A stretch of 64,000 bases of DNA from Dactylosporangium sucinum (lineage in GTDB: Bacteria > Actinomycetota > Actinomycetes > Mycobacteriales > Micromonosporaceae), in NCBI RefSeq assembly GCF_014647515.1, contig NZ_BMPI01000031.1, forward strand, positions 1 through 64,000, given 5' to 3'. Under the pieces are notes generated by a model. It saw only the letters and a list, made by a program, of their open reading frames with translations, did not search any database and was not told the DNA's origin. A program made the position numbers and the translations under genes. Within the stretch, counting starts at the first letter, position 1. Every line of letters begins with the position of its first letter. This document shows, piece by piece, positions 29,406 to 38,514 of the stretch.

Positions 29406-30845
29406 CTACGCCGGCAGGACGGGCTCCGCGGACCAGTCGCGCCACCGGTCGAGCTTGTCGGAGGCGACCGCGAGCTGGTCGGCGACCGGGCGCGGGCCGG
29501 TCGAGCCGGGCGTGACGCGGGCCGCGAGCGCGCCCGGCACCGAGAACACCTCACGGACCGCGGGGGTCAGGTGCGGGCTGACCGCGGCGAGGTCGTCGTC
29601 CGACACCTCGTCGAGGCCGACGTCGCGGGCCGCGCAGATGACGACGAGCTTGCCGGTGATCTCGTGCGCCTCGCGGAACGGCACACCCTGGCGCACCAGC
29701 CACTCGGCGACCTCGGTGGCCAGGGTGTAGCCGACCGGGGCCTGCGCGGCCAGCCGGTCCACCCGCACCGTCATCGTGGAGATCATGCCGGCCAGCGCGG
29801 GCAGCACCAGCTCCAGCGTGTCGACCGCGTCGAAGACGGGCTCCTTGTCCTCCTGCAGGTCACGGTCGTAGGCGAGGGCGAGGCCCTTGAGCATGGTCAG
29901 CACGCCGGTGAGGTGGCCGACGAGCCGGCCCGACTTGCCGCGGGCGAGCTCGGCGATGTCCGGGTTCTTCTTCTGCGGCATGATCGACGAGCCGGTCGCG
30001 AAGGCGTCGTCGAGCTGCACCCAGCCGAAGGCCGGCGTCGTCCACAGCACGACCTCCTCGCCCAGGCGCGACAGGTGCACGCCGGTGAGGGCCGCGACGA
30101 AGAGGAACTCGGCGACGAAGTCACGGTCGGCGACGGCGTCGATCGAGTTCGGCGCGGCGGAGGTGAAGCCGAGCTCCTTGGCGACCTGGGTCGGGTCCAG
30201 CGGCAGCGACGAGCCGGCCAGCGCGCCGGCGCCGAGCGGGCTCACCGCGGCCCGGGCGTCCCAGTCGCGGAGCCGGTCGAGGTCGCGCAGCAGCGCCTGC
30301 ACGTGGGCGAGCAGCTGGTGGCCGAAGGCGATCGGCTGGGCCGGCTGCAGGTGGGTGAAGCCCGGCGCGGGCGTGTCGACGTGGCGGGCCGCCTGCTCGA
30401 CCAGTGCGTCGGCGAGCTCGACGATCCGGGCGGCGACGCCGCGGGCGTGGTCACGCAGGTAGAGGCGCAGGTCCGTGGCGACCTGGTCGTTGCGCGAGCG
30501 GCCGGCGCGCAGCTTGCCGCCGAGCGTGCCGAGCCGCTCCAGCAGCCCGCGTTCCAGCGCGGTGTGGACGTCCTCGTCGTCGACGGTCGGGCGGAACTCG
30601 CCGGCCGCGCACGCCGACTCCAGGTCGTCGAGCGCGGCGAGCATCCGGCCCAGCTCCTCCGCGTCGAGCAGGCCGGCGCGGGCGAGCACCCGGGCGTGGG
30701 CGCGGGAGCCGGCGATGTCGTAGGGCGCGAGCCGCCAGTCGAACTGCACGCTCACCGACAGCCGGGCCAGCGCCTCGGCGGGCCCGCCGGCGAACCGGCC
30801 GCCCCACAGGCGGGTCGGCGTATCAGAGGTCACCACGAAGTCCAT
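29406..30845 (-). CDS. argH: Argininosuccinate lyase
   Basis: Splits argininosuccinate to arginine and fumarate, the last step of arginine synthesis; tetramer of the fumarase/aspartase superfamily. The signature GSSIMPQKKNP is intact and LWGGRFAGGPAEAL marks the N-terminus. 479 residues from the ATG at 30845; GTG codons at 30836 and 30833 lie at a better distance from GGAAGG and are possible starts. Last gene of argCJBDFRGH, 84 bp after argG. Confidence 0.97.
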   Translation of the reverse strand: MDFVVTSDTPTRLWGGRFAGGPAEALARLSVSVQFDWRLAPYDIAGSRAHARVLARAGLLDAEELGRMLAALDDLESACAAGEFRPTVDDEDVHTALERGLLERLGTLGGKLRAGRSRNDQVATDLRLYLRDHARGVAARIVELADALVEQAARHVDTPAPGFTHLQPAQPIAFGHQLLAHVQALLRDLDRLRDWDARAAVSPLGAGALAGSSLPLDPTQVAKELGFTSAAPNSIDAVADRDFVAEFLFVAALTGVHLSRLGEEVVLWTTPAFGWVQLDDAFATGSSIMPQKKNPDIAELARGKSGRLVGHLTGVLTMLKGLALAYDRDLQEDKEPVFDAVDTLELVLPALAGMISTMTVRVDRLAAQAPVGYTLATEVAEWLVRQGVPFREAHEITGKLVVICAARDVGLDEVSDDDLAAVSPHLTPAVREVFSVPGALAARVTPGSTGPRPVADQLAVASDKLDRWRDWSAEPVLPA

Positions 30846-30929
30846 CCTTCCACACGGACGACGAGCGCCGATCTTGGCGTTGCGGTCGCGGACCGCCACG
30901 TGCCGATCGGCGCGGGGAACGGTCGCGCG

Positions 30930-32129
30930 TCAGCCCAGCCGGCGGTCCCGGTCGGCGGCGAGCCGCGACGGGAGGCCCCACAGCTCGACGAAGCCCCGCG
31001 CGAGGGACTGGTCGAACGTGTCGCCCGAGTCGTAGGTGGCCAGGCCGAAGTCGTAGAGGCTCGCCTCGGAGCGGCGGCCGGTCACCACGGCCTTGCCGCC
31101 GTGCAGGACCAGCCGGACCTCGCCCGACACGTGCCGCTGCGTCTCGTCGACGAACGCGTCGAGAGCCTGCCGCAGTGGCGAGAACCACAGCCCGTCGTAG
31201 ACGAGCTCGGCCCAGCGCTGGTCGACGGAGCGCTTGAAGCGGGCGACGTCCCGCTCGACGGTGACGTTCTCCAGCTCCTGGTGGGCGGTGATCAGCGCGA
31301 TCGCGCCCGGCGCCTCGTAGACCTCGCGGCTCTTGATGCCGACGAGCCGGTCCTCGACCAAGTCCAGGCGGCCGACGCCGTGCTCGCCCGCGCGGCGGTT
31401 GAGCTCCCGGATCGCCTGCAGCGGGGTCACCGTCTCGCCGTCGAGCGCGACCGGCACCCCCTGGTCGAACGTGATGACGACCGTGTCGGGGTCGCGCGGC
31501 AGGCCCGGGTCCTGCGTGTACGAGTACAGCTCGGCGATCGGCGCGTTCCAGATGTCCTCCAGGAAGCCGGTCTCGACGGCGCGGCCCCACAGGTTCTGGT
31601 CGATCGAGTAGGGCGACCGGTGCGTCACGCCGACCGGCAGGCCCCGCTCCTGGGCGTAGGCGACGGCCTTGTCCCGCGTCCAGCCCGAGTCGCGGACCGG
31701 GGCGATCACCCGCAGCCAGGGCGCCAGCGCGCCGATGCCGACCTCGAAGCGGACCTGGTCGTTGCCCTTGCCGGTGCAGCCGTGGGCGACGTGCGTCGCG
31801 TCGTGCCGCAGCGCCGCGTCGACGAGGTGCCTCACGATGAGCGGGCGCGACAGCGCCGACACGACCGGGTAGCGGTCCATGTAGCGGGCGTTGGCCCGCA
31901 GCGCCGGCATGCAGAAGCCGGCGGCGAACTCCTCCCTGGCGTCGACGACCTCGGCCGCGACCGCGCCGCAGTCGAGGGCCCGCTGCCGGACGACGGCCAG
32001 GTCCTCGCCGCCCTGACCCACGTCGACGGTCACGGCGACCACCTCGGCGCCGGTCTGCTCGGCGATCCAGCCGATCGCGACCGACGTGTCCAGGCCACCG
32101 GAGTAGGCCAGGACGACCCGGTCGGTCAT
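30930..32129 (-). CDS. argG: Argininosuccinate synthase
   Basis: Joins citrulline and aspartate using ATP. The 399-residue chain starts with the PP-loop VLAYSGGLDTSVAIGW; THVAHGCTGKGNDQVRFE and a later SPYSIDQNLWGR are family blocks. The ATG overlaps the argR stop (ATGA), so the repressor and this enzyme are coupled. Full length for the bacterial type 1 enzyme. Confidence 0.98.
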   Translation of the reverse strand: MTDRVVLAYSGGLDTSVAIGWIAEQTGAEVVAVTVDVGQGGEDLAVVRQRALDCGAVAAEVVDAREEFAAGFCMPALRANARYMDRYPVVSALSRPLIVRHLVDAALRHDATHVAHGCTGKGNDQVRFEVGIGALAPWLRVIAPVRDSGWTRDKAVAYAQERGLPVGVTHRSPYSIDQNLWGRAVETGFLEDIWNAPIAELYSYTQDPGLPRDPDTVVITFDQGVPVALDGETVTPLQAIRELNRRAGEHGVGRLDLVEDRLVGIKSREVYEAPGAIALITAHQELENVTVERDVARFKRSVDQRWAELVYDGLWFSPLRQALDAFVDETQRHVSGEVRLVLHGGKAVVTGRRSEASLYDFGLATYDSGDTFDQSLARGFVELWGLPSRLAADRDRRLG

Positions 32130-32647
32130 TTCGGCGTTCCTTCCAGATGCTCGTCGCCGGGCTGGCCCCAGGCCGTGAGCTTCGCGGCCAGCAGCTCGCC
32201 GGCCGACGGATGCCGGGTGGGGTCCGGCGCCTCGCGGGCAACGACGAGGATCGTGTCGTCGCCGGCGATCGTGCCCACGATGTCGGGCAGGCCGGTCCGG
32301 TCGATGGCGCTGGCCAGGAACTGCGCGGCCCCCGGCGGGGTGCGCAGCACGACGAGGTTGCCGGAGCAGTCGACGCCGGTGAGCAGCTCCCGCAGCAGCC
32401 GGATCAGCCGCGTCGGGGGCTCCTCGGCCGGGCGCAGGACGCGCTCGCCGTCCTCCGGGATGAGGTACGCGCCGCGGACCTTCACCGCCCGCAGCTCCTC
32501 CAGGTCGCGCGACAGCGTGGCCTGGGTGACCTGGATGCCGTCGCTCGCGAGCAGCTCGGCCAGCTCGGTCTGCGAGCGCACGGCCGAACCCCGGATCAGC
32601 GCCGAGATGCGGTCGTGCCGGGCGGCCTTGGTGGTCGGCGAGCTCAT
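32126..32647 (-). CDS. argR: Arginine repressor
   Basis: A 173-residue arginine-sensing repressor. The N-terminal winged helix holds SQTELAELLASDGIQVTQ and TLSRDLEELRAVKV; the C-terminal oligomerisation domain has GTIAGDDTILVV, where the acidic pair contacts arginine. It acts as a hexamer on ARG boxes; the best candidate here is at 37951-37964 before argC. It lies between argF and argG, the order typical of actinobacteria. A proline-rich loop near 85-95 and a 15-residue tail are slightly longer than in E. coli. Confidence 0.95.
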   Translation of the reverse strand: MSSPTTKAARHDRISALIRGSAVRSQTELAELLASDGIQVTQATLSRDLEELRAVKVRGAYLIPEDGERVLRPAEEPPTRLIRLLRELLTGVDCSGNLVVLRTPPGAAQFLASAIDRTGLPDIVGTIAGDDTILVVAREAPDPTRHPSAGELLAAKLTAWGQPGDEHLEGTPK

Positions 32648-32672
32648 CCCGCCGCCCGGCTTCCCGGCCCGC

Positions 32673-33581
32673 TCACGAGTGCTCCAGCAGCCAGGCCAGC
32701 AGCGCCTTCTGTGCGTGCAGGCGGTTCTCCGCCTCGTCCCAGACCGCGCTCTGCGGGCCGTCGATCACGTCGTCGGTGATCTCGTCGCCGCGGTGCGCCG
32801 GCAGGCAGTGCAGCACGATCGCACCGGGCTTGGCGTTCACCAGCAGCGCGTCGTTGATCTGGAACGGGCGGAAGGGCGTGACCCGGTCCAGCCCGTCAGC
32901 CTCCTGGCCCATCGACGTCCACGTGTCGGTGGCGACCACGTCCGCGTCCTTGACCGCCTCCGCCGGGTCGGTGACGACCTCGACGACGCCGCGCCGGCGG
33001 GCCGCCTCCAGTACCTCCGGGGCGGGCTCGAAGCCGGCCGGGCCGGACAGCCGCACCCGCATCCCGGCCGTCACGCCGGCCAGGGCGTAGGAGTGGGCCA
33101 TGTTGTTCGCGGTGTCGCCGAGGTAGGCGAGCGTGCGCCCCTCGGTGCCGCCCAGCCGCTCCCGCACGGTCTGCAGGTCGGCGAGCAGCTGGCAGGGGTG
33201 GAAGCCGTCGGTGAGCGCGTTGACGACCGGCACCGTCGCGTGCTCGGCGAGCTCACGGACGCGGGCGTCCACGTTCGACCGGATCACGATCGCGTCGACG
33301 TAGCGCGACAGCACCCGGGCCGCATCGCCGATCGCCTCGCCGCGGCCGAAGTGGGTCGACAGCGCGTCGATGATGATCGGGGTGCCGCCGAGCTCGGCGA
33401 TGCCGGTCTCGAACGAGACGCGGGTCCGCAGCGACTGCTTCTCGAAGATGACGGCGACGGACCGTGGGCCCGCCAGGGGGCGAAAGCCGAAACGGTCCGC
33501 CTTCATCGCGGCGGCGAGGTCGAGCACCTCCCGCTGCTCGGCCGCGGTCAGGTCGTCGTCCCGGAGGAGATGCCTGGTCAT
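32673..33581 (-). CDS. argF: Ornithine carbamoyltransferase
   Basis: Makes citrulline from ornithine and carbamoyl phosphate. 302 residues from MTRHLLRDDDL; a start 36 bases upstream would encode part of the repeat at 33577-33722 and is unlikely. Conserved HPCQLLADLQT, DTWTSMGQE and HCLPAHRGDEI are present. The carbamoyl-phosphate motif usually S-T-R-T-R reads S-L-R-T-R at 50-54, a change to note. GGAGGG from the repeat lies three bases before the ATG. All else looks functional. Confidence 0.95.
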   Translation of the reverse strand: MTRHLLRDDDLTAAEQREVLDLAAAMKADRFGFRPLAGPRSVAVIFEKQSLRTRVSFETGIAELGGTPIIIDALSTHFGRGEAIGDAARVLSRYVDAIVIRSNVDARVRELAEHATVPVVNALTDGFHPCQLLADLQTVRERLGGTEGRTLAYLGDTANNMAHSYALAGVTAGMRVRLSGPAGFEPAPEVLEAARRRGVVEVVTDPAEAVKDADVVATDTWTSMGQEADGLDRVTPFRPFQINDALLVNAKPGAIVLHCLPAHRGDEITDDVIDGPQSAVWDEAENRLHAQKALLAWLLEHS

Positions 33582-33722
33582 GCGCCCTCCGCTTCGCTCC
33601 GGTCGCATGCCTTCCAAACTGAGCCCATGACGCCTTCCACTCCGAGCCTATGTTGACCGGCCCCTCCGCCGCGCTCCGGACCGGTCATGCGCCCTTCGCT
33701 GCGCTCCGGACCGGTCATGACG
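33577..33722. repeat. Gap-filling intergenic repeat, copy 1 (argD-argF)
   Basis: Holds two or three CCTCCGCTTCGCTCCGG-like blocks and AACTGAGCCCATGA; nearly the same order of blocks occurs at 44526-44646. It spans precisely from the argF start to the argD stop. On the minus strand it provides GGAGGG just before the argF ATG. Confidence 0.75.
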
Positions 33723-34884
33723 GCTGCACGGCGTCGAGCGACGGGCCGAGCGCGGCCAGGAACGCGTCCGCCTGCTCGTCGGTGAGGATCAGCGGCGGGG
33801 CGATCCGCAGCACGTCCGGCTGGGCCGCCTGCGCGAGGAAGCCCCTGTCCCGCAGCACGGCGGCGAGCGCGCCGGCCGCCGGGCCGCGCAGCGTGATGCC
33901 GAGCAGCAGGCCGGCGCCCCGCACCCCGGTGACGAGCGGGTGGCCGAGCGCCTCGACGCCGCGGCGGATCCGCTCGCTGAGCTGCTTGACGTGGTCGAGC
34001 AGCTGCTCCGACTCGATCGTGTCGATGACGGCGAGGCCGGCCGCGCAGCACACCGGGTTGCCACCGAAGGTCGAGGCGTGCATGCCCGGGCCGAGCAGGG
34101 TCGCGGCGTCGTCGAAGGCGAGCAGCGCGCCGAGCGGCAGCCCGCCGCCGAGGCCCTTGGCGAGGGTCACCACGTCGGGGCGCACGCCCTCGGCCTGATG
34201 CGCGAACCAGTATCCGGTGCGACCGGTGCCGGTCTGCACCTCGTCGAGCGCGAGCAGCGCGCCGTGGCGGGCGGTGATCTCGCGGGCGGCGGTCAGGTAC
34301 CCGACCGGCGGGACGACGACGCCCGACTCGCCCTGGATGGGCTCCAGCAGCACCATCGCGGTGTCGCCGTCGACGGCGGCATCGAGGGCGGCCACGTCGC
34401 CGTACGGGACGTGGACCACCTCGCCCGGCAGCGGGCGGAACGGGTCGGCCTTGGCCGGCTGGCCGGTCAGCGCCAGCGCGCCCATCGTCCGGCCGTGGAA
34501 ACCGGCCTGGGCCGCCACGACCTTGGTGCGGCCGGTGCGGCGGGACAGCTTGAACGCCGCCTCGTTGGCCTCGGCGCCCGAGTTGCAGAAGAACACCGCG
34601 CCGGTGCGGCCGGCCAGCGACAGCAGCTTCTCGGCGAGCGCGACCGGCGGCGGCGACGCGTACAGGTTCGAGACATGACCCAGCGTCGAGATCTGCTGCG
34701 TCACCGCGGCCACGACGGCCGGGTGGGCGTGGCCCAGCAGGTTCACCGCGATGCCGCCGAGCAGGTCCAGGTAGGACCGGCCGGACTCGTCGACGACCAC
34801 GGCGCCCGCGCCGCGCACCAGGCCCAGCTGCGGTGCGCCGTAGGTGTTCATGACCGACGCTTCGAACCGCTCAACGAGGCTCAT
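33715..34884 (-). CDS. argD: Acetylornithine aminotransferase
   Basis: PLP-dependent class III aminotransferase converting N-acetylglutamate semialdehyde to N-acetylornithine. 389 residues; the cofactor lysine is in TLAKGLGGGLP, and FFCNSGAEANEAAFKLSR, ALDEVQTGTGRTG are standard. The ATG overlaps the argB stop (ATGA). Separated from argF by a 133-bp repeat. Confidence 0.96.
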   Translation of the reverse strand: MSLVERFEASVMNTYGAPQLGLVRGAGAVVVDESGRSYLDLLGGIAVNLLGHAHPAVVAAVTQQISTLGHVSNLYASPPPVALAEKLLSLAGRTGAVFFCNSGAEANEAAFKLSRRTGRTKVVAAQAGFHGRTMGALALTGQPAKADPFRPLPGEVVHVPYGDVAALDAAVDGDTAMVLLEPIQGESGVVVPPVGYLTAAREITARHGALLALDEVQTGTGRTGYWFAHQAEGVRPDVVTLAKGLGGGLPLGALLAFDDAATLLGPGMHASTFGGNPVCCAAGLAVIDTIESEQLLDHVKQLSERIRRGVEALGHPLVTGVRGAGLLLGITLRGPAAGALAAVLRDRGFLAQAAQPDVLRIAPPLILTDEQADAFLAALGPSLDAVQPS

Positions 34885-35771
34885 GAGCTCACCACCATGG
34901 TCCCGAAACCCTCCGACGTGAACACTTCCAACAGCAACGAATGCGGCACCCGGCCGTCGACCACGTGGGCGGCGGGGACTCCGCCCTTGACCGCCCGCAG
35001 GCAGGCCTCCATCTTCGGCACCATCCCGGCCTCCAGCGTCGGCAGCAGGTCCGCCAGCTGGTCGGTGGTCAGTTGCGAGATGAGCGAATCGGGGTCCGGG
35101 TATCGCGCGTACAGGCCCTCGACGTCGGTCAGGACGACGAGCTTGCGCGCCTTGAGCGCCACTGCCAGCGCGCCGGCGGCCGTGTCGGCGTTGAGGTTGT
35201 GCAGCACCCCGTCGGCGTCGGGCGCGACCGTCGACACCACCGGGATCCGGCCGGCCGCGATGAGGTCGGCGACGGCGCCGACGTTCACGTGCTCGACGTC
35301 GCCGACCTGCCCGATGTCGACCGGGGCGCCGTCGACGATGGCCGGGCGGCGCACCGCGGTGAACAGGCCCGCGTCCTCGCCCGACATGCCGACCGCGTGC
35401 GGGCCGTGCTCGTTGATGAGCCCGACGAGCTCCCGGCCGACCTGCCCGACGAGCACCATCCGCACCACGTCGGCGGTCTCCGGCGTCGTCACGCGCAGGC
35501 CGCCCTTGAATTCGCTGGCGATGCCGAGCCGCTTGAGCATGGCCGAGATCTGCGGGCCGCCGCCGTGCACCACGACGGGCTTGATGCCCACGTGCCGCAG
35601 GAAGACCATGTCGGCCGCGAAGGCGCGCTTCAGCTCGTTGTCGACCATGGCGTTGCCGCCGTACTTCACGACGATCGTCGAGCCCGAGAAGCGCTCCAGC
35701 CAGGGCAGTGCCTCGATGAGCGTGTTGGCCTTGCCGAGCGCGATGCCGAGGTCCCGCACCCGCGCGCTCAC
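34881..35771 (-). CDS. argB: Acetylglutamate kinase
   Basis: Phosphorylates N-acetylglutamate, the controlling step in many bacteria. 296 residues from the GTG that overlaps the argJ stop (GTGA). Phosphate-binding KYGGNAM and HGGGPQISAML, and NLNADTAAGALAVALKA, are intact. The N-terminal ~20 residues are the helix that supports arginine feedback in hexameric forms, so inhibition by arginine is likely but inferred. Confidence 0.96.
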   Translation of the reverse strand: MSARVRDLGIALGKANTLIEALPWLERFSGSTIVVKYGGNAMVDNELKRAFAADMVFLRHVGIKPVVVHGGGPQISAMLKRLGIASEFKGGLRVTTPETADVVRMVLVGQVGRELVGLINEHGPHAVGMSGEDAGLFTAVRRPAIVDGAPVDIGQVGDVEHVNVGAVADLIAAGRIPVVSTVAPDADGVLHNLNADTAAGALAVALKARKLVVLTDVEGLYARYPDPDSLISQLTTDQLADLLPTLEAGMVPKMEACLRAVKGGVPAAHVVDGRVPHSLLLEVFTSEGFGTMVVSS

Positions 35772-36940
35772 GAGCTGTACGCCGAGTTCTCGTGGACGTA
35801 GCCCATCGACAGGTCGTTGGTCCACACCGTGGCCGCCGCGCCGCCCGCGTGCAGGTCGACCGACACGGTCACGGAGCGGTCGGTGAGGTCCACCTTGGTC
35901 CGGTCCTCCCCCGCGGCGCCGCCCTTGCAGATCCAGACGCCGTTGATGGCGACGTCGACCTCGTCCGGCTCGAACGCGGCCGCCGTCGTGCCGATCGCGG
36001 CCAGGATGCGCCCCCAGTTCGGGTCGTTGCCGAAGAACGCCGTCTTCACCAGGTTGTTGCGCGCGATCGACCGGCCGACCTCGACGGCGTCGTCCTCGCT
36101 CGCCGCGCCGCGGACCTCGATCGCGATCTCCTTCGTGGCGCCCTCGGCGTCGGCGACGAGCTGCAGCGCCAGGTCGACGCAGACCTCGGTGACCGCCGCG
36201 GTCAGCTCCTCCGGCGTCGGCTCGATCCCGGACGCGCCGCTCGCCATGAGCAGCACGGTGTCGTTCGTCGACATGCAGCCGTCGGAGTCGACCCGGTCGA
36301 AGCTGCGCCGGGTGGCCGCCCGCAGCGCACCGTCCAGCGTGGACGCGTCGGCGACCGCGTCGGTCGTCAGCACCACCAGCATCGTCGCCAGGCCCGGGGC
36401 CAGCATGCCGGCGCCCTTGGCCATCCCGCCCACGGTGAAGCCCTGTCCACTGTGGACCGCGGTCTTCGAGACGGTGTCGGTCGTCATGATGGCCGTGGCC
36501 GCGTCCGCGCCGCCGTCGCGGGACAGCCCGCGGGCCGCCGCGTCGACGCCGGACAGCAGCTTCGGCAGCGGCAGCCGCTCGCCGATCAGGCCGGTCGAGC
36601 AGACCGCCACGTCACCGGCGCCGACCGGGAAGCGCGACGCACGGCCGGACAGCACGGCCGCCGCGTGCTCGGCGGTGGCGTGCGTGTCCTGGAAGCCGGC
36701 CGGCCCCGTGCAGGCGTTGGCGCCGCCCGAGTTGAGCACGACCGCGCGCACGATCCCGGCCCGCAGGACCTGCTGGCTCCACAGGACCGGCGCGGCCTTG
36801 ATCCGGTTGCCGGTGAACACCGCCGCCGCGGTGGTGTCGGGCCCGTCGTTGACCACCAGGGCCACGTCGAGGGCGTTGCTCGCCTTGATCCCGGCCGCGA
36901 CGCCGGCGGCCCGGAAACCCTTCGGTGCCGTCACGCTCAC
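35768..36940 (-). CDS. argJ: Bifunctional ornithine acetyltransferase/N-acetylglutamate synthase
   Basis: Recycles the acetyl group from acetylornithine to glutamate. 390 residues. The self-cleaving site is KGAGMLAPGLATML, where the Thr becomes the N-terminus of the beta chain; NSGGANACTGPAGF and STNDTVLLMASG are conserved. The GTG overlaps the argC stop (GTGA); another GTG is six bases later. Having argJ means no separate argE/argA is needed in this route. Confidence 0.95.
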   Translation of the reverse strand: MSVTAPKGFRAAGVAAGIKASNALDVALVVNDGPDTTAAAVFTGNRIKAAPVLWSQQVLRAGIVRAVVLNSGGANACTGPAGFQDTHATAEHAAAVLSGRASRFPVGAGDVAVCSTGLIGERLPLPKLLSGVDAAARGLSRDGGADAATAIMTTDTVSKTAVHSGQGFTVGGMAKGAGMLAPGLATMLVVLTTDAVADASTLDGALRAATRRSFDRVDSDGCMSTNDTVLLMASGASGIEPTPEELTAAVTEVCVDLALQLVADAEGATKEIAIEVRGAASEDDAVEVGRSIARNNLVKTAFFGNDPNWGRILAAIGTTAAAFEPDEVDVAINGVWICKGGAAGEDRTKVDLTDRSVTVSVDLHAGGAAATVWTNDLSMGYVHENSAYSS

Positions 36941-37941
36941 GGTGCCACCCCGTCCACGGCGAGGCCGGCGGTCTCGGGCAGGCCGAGCATCAGGTTGGCG
37001 TTCTGCACCGCCTGCGCGGCCGCCCCCTTGCCCAGGTTGTCGATGGCGGACACGACGACGATCCGGCCGCTGTCGACGTCGATCGTCGCCTGCAGGTGCG
37101 CGGCGTTCGACCCGAACGTGGCGCTGGTGCGCGGCCACTCGCCGGGCGGGAGCACGTGGACGAACGGCTCGTCCGCGTACGCCGCGCGCAGCACCTCGGC
37201 CGGGTCGGCGTCGCCGGTCGGCCGGGCGGTGACCGTCGCCAGGATGCCCCGCGGCATCGGCGCCAGCACCGGCGTGAACGACAGCGTCCGCGCGCCGGTC
37301 GCCTGCTTGATCTCGGGGACGTGCTGGTGGGCGCCGACCTTGTACGGCGACAGGGAGCCTATGACCTCCGAGGCCAGCAGGTGCTGCTTGGCCGCCCGGC
37401 CCGCGCCGGTCGTGCCCGACGCGGCCACCACGACCACGTCCTCGGGGTCCGCGACGCCGGCCGCGATGAGCGGCGCGAGCGCGAGCGTCGTGCTGACGGC
37501 GTAGCACCCCGTGCTGGCCACCCGGCTCGCGGCCGCGATCAGCTCGCGCTGGCCCGGCAGCTCCGGCAGCCCGTAGGTCCAGGTGCCGGCGTGCTCTCCC
37601 GGGTAGTATCGGGACCAGGCCGCGGCGTCCTTGAGCCGGAAGTCGGCGCCGAGGTCGACGACCTTGACCGACTCCGGCAGCTGCGCGGCGACGGCCGCCG
37701 ACTGCCCGTGCGGCAGCGCGAGGAAGACGAGGTCCACCCCGGCGAGCGCGGCGGGCTCGGTCTTGGCGAGCACGACGTCGCGGAACGATCGCACGTGCGG
37801 ATGGACACTCCCGATCGTGGAGCCGGCCTGTGCATGCCCGGTGGCGACGGCCAGCTCGAGATGCGGATGCCCGGCGACGATGCGCAGCAGATCACCGCCC
37901 GCATACCCGGACGCACCCACCACAGCGACGCGTATTCCCAT
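36937..37941 (-). CDS. argC: N-acetyl-gamma-glutamyl-phosphate reductase
   Basis: NADPH-dependent reductase, second step after ArgB. 334 residues: Rossmann start VAVVGASGYAGGDLLRI, catalytic Cys in ASTGCYAVST, and the His-containing LPHGQSAAVAAQLP. First gene of the operon. TACAGT ends seven bases before the ATG with no Shine-Dalgarno, so the whole arginine transcript is likely leaderless. The ARG box overlaps that -10. Confidence 0.96.
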   Translation of the reverse strand: MGIRVAVVGASGYAGGDLLRIVAGHPHLELAVATGHAQAGSTIGSVHPHVRSFRDVVLAKTEPAALAGVDLVFLALPHGQSAAVAAQLPESVKVVDLGADFRLKDAAAWSRYYPGEHAGTWTYGLPELPGQRELIAAASRVASTGCYAVSTTLALAPLIAAGVADPEDVVVVAASGTTGAGRAAKQHLLASEVIGSLSPYKVGAHQHVPEIKQATGARTLSFTPVLAPMPRGILATVTARPTGDADPAEVLRAAYADEPFVHVLPPGEWPRTSATFGSNAAHLQATIDVDSGRIVVVSAIDNLGKGAAAQAVQNANLMLGLPETAGLAVDGVAP

Positions 37942-37948
37942 GCGCTCG

Positions 37949-37978
37949 ACTGTATCTCTATGCATCCGTAGGTTTCAA
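37949..37978 (-). promoter_or_regulatory. Promoter of the arginine operon
   Basis: On the minus strand TTGAAA (37973-37978) and TACAGT (37949-37954), spacer 18 nt, seven bases upstream of the argC ATG; a leaderless start is implied. Confidence 0.65.
37951..37964. promoter_or_regulatory. ARG box (ArgR operator)
   Basis: TGCAT-AGAG-ATACA on the minus strand (37964-37951) matches the two-half-site ARG box with one mismatch. It overlaps the -10, so ArgR with arginine would block RNA polymerase directly. Confidence 0.7.
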
Positions 37979-38178
37979 GGAGATTGCGGCCAGGGTCACC
38001 CCGGCCGATGAGATTGCCACCTCCGCCTCCCATGCGGTCGGCCAGCCATTCACCCGCGGGCCACCCGCCGGCCGGCCGCAGAGCGGTTGCACACGCCATT
38101 CCATGACCAAGGGGCGCAGCTGGCGCTCGCACGGGGCCGTCCGCTTCCGCCCACACGTCCCGCACCATCCCAACACAG

Positions 38179-38240
38179 AGACGTTGGCCGATCCACCCTC
38201 ATGTCGATCTCGAAAAACGAGGGTGGATCGACCAACGTCT
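38179..38240. repeat. Palindromic intergenic repeat, type A, copy 1
   Basis: 22-bp arms (38179-38200 and 38219-38240) beginning AGACGTTGGCCGAT, one G-U pair, 18-nt loop with a TCGAGATC-like centre. Another copy, in the opposite orientation, is at 62507-62576. The remaining 37979-38514 stretch shows no gene; TTCCTAGGAA at 38354-38363 is the only other palindrome I noted. Confidence 0.75.
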
Positions 38241-38514
38241 TGGGCTGCGCCGCGCCTTCGACGGCCCGGACGCGGGTTCCGGCGGGCCGCCGCGCGTAGC
38301 AGCCCGCCGGCCGAAGATGGAGCGACAGCGACAGCGCACCCGCCGTGCAAAGCTTCCTAGGAACCTAGTCCGTCTTCATCGGAAGGCGACCACGGGCGCG
38401 CGGACACAAACGCGCTGAGGGACAGCGTGCGGGCAGGACGCGCGACGGAAGCAGGAGGCGGGGACGGACACCTGACACCACCGTGCGGAAAGCCCGAGCC
38501 GTCGGACGCGGGCG

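Noticed and set aside
28443..33656. A 1737-residue plus-strand frame across the arginine genes
   Set aside because: It is fully antisense to oxidoreductase, argH, argG, argR and argF, and its sequence is low-complexity Arg/Gly/Pro/Ala typical of the opposite strand of GC-rich codons.
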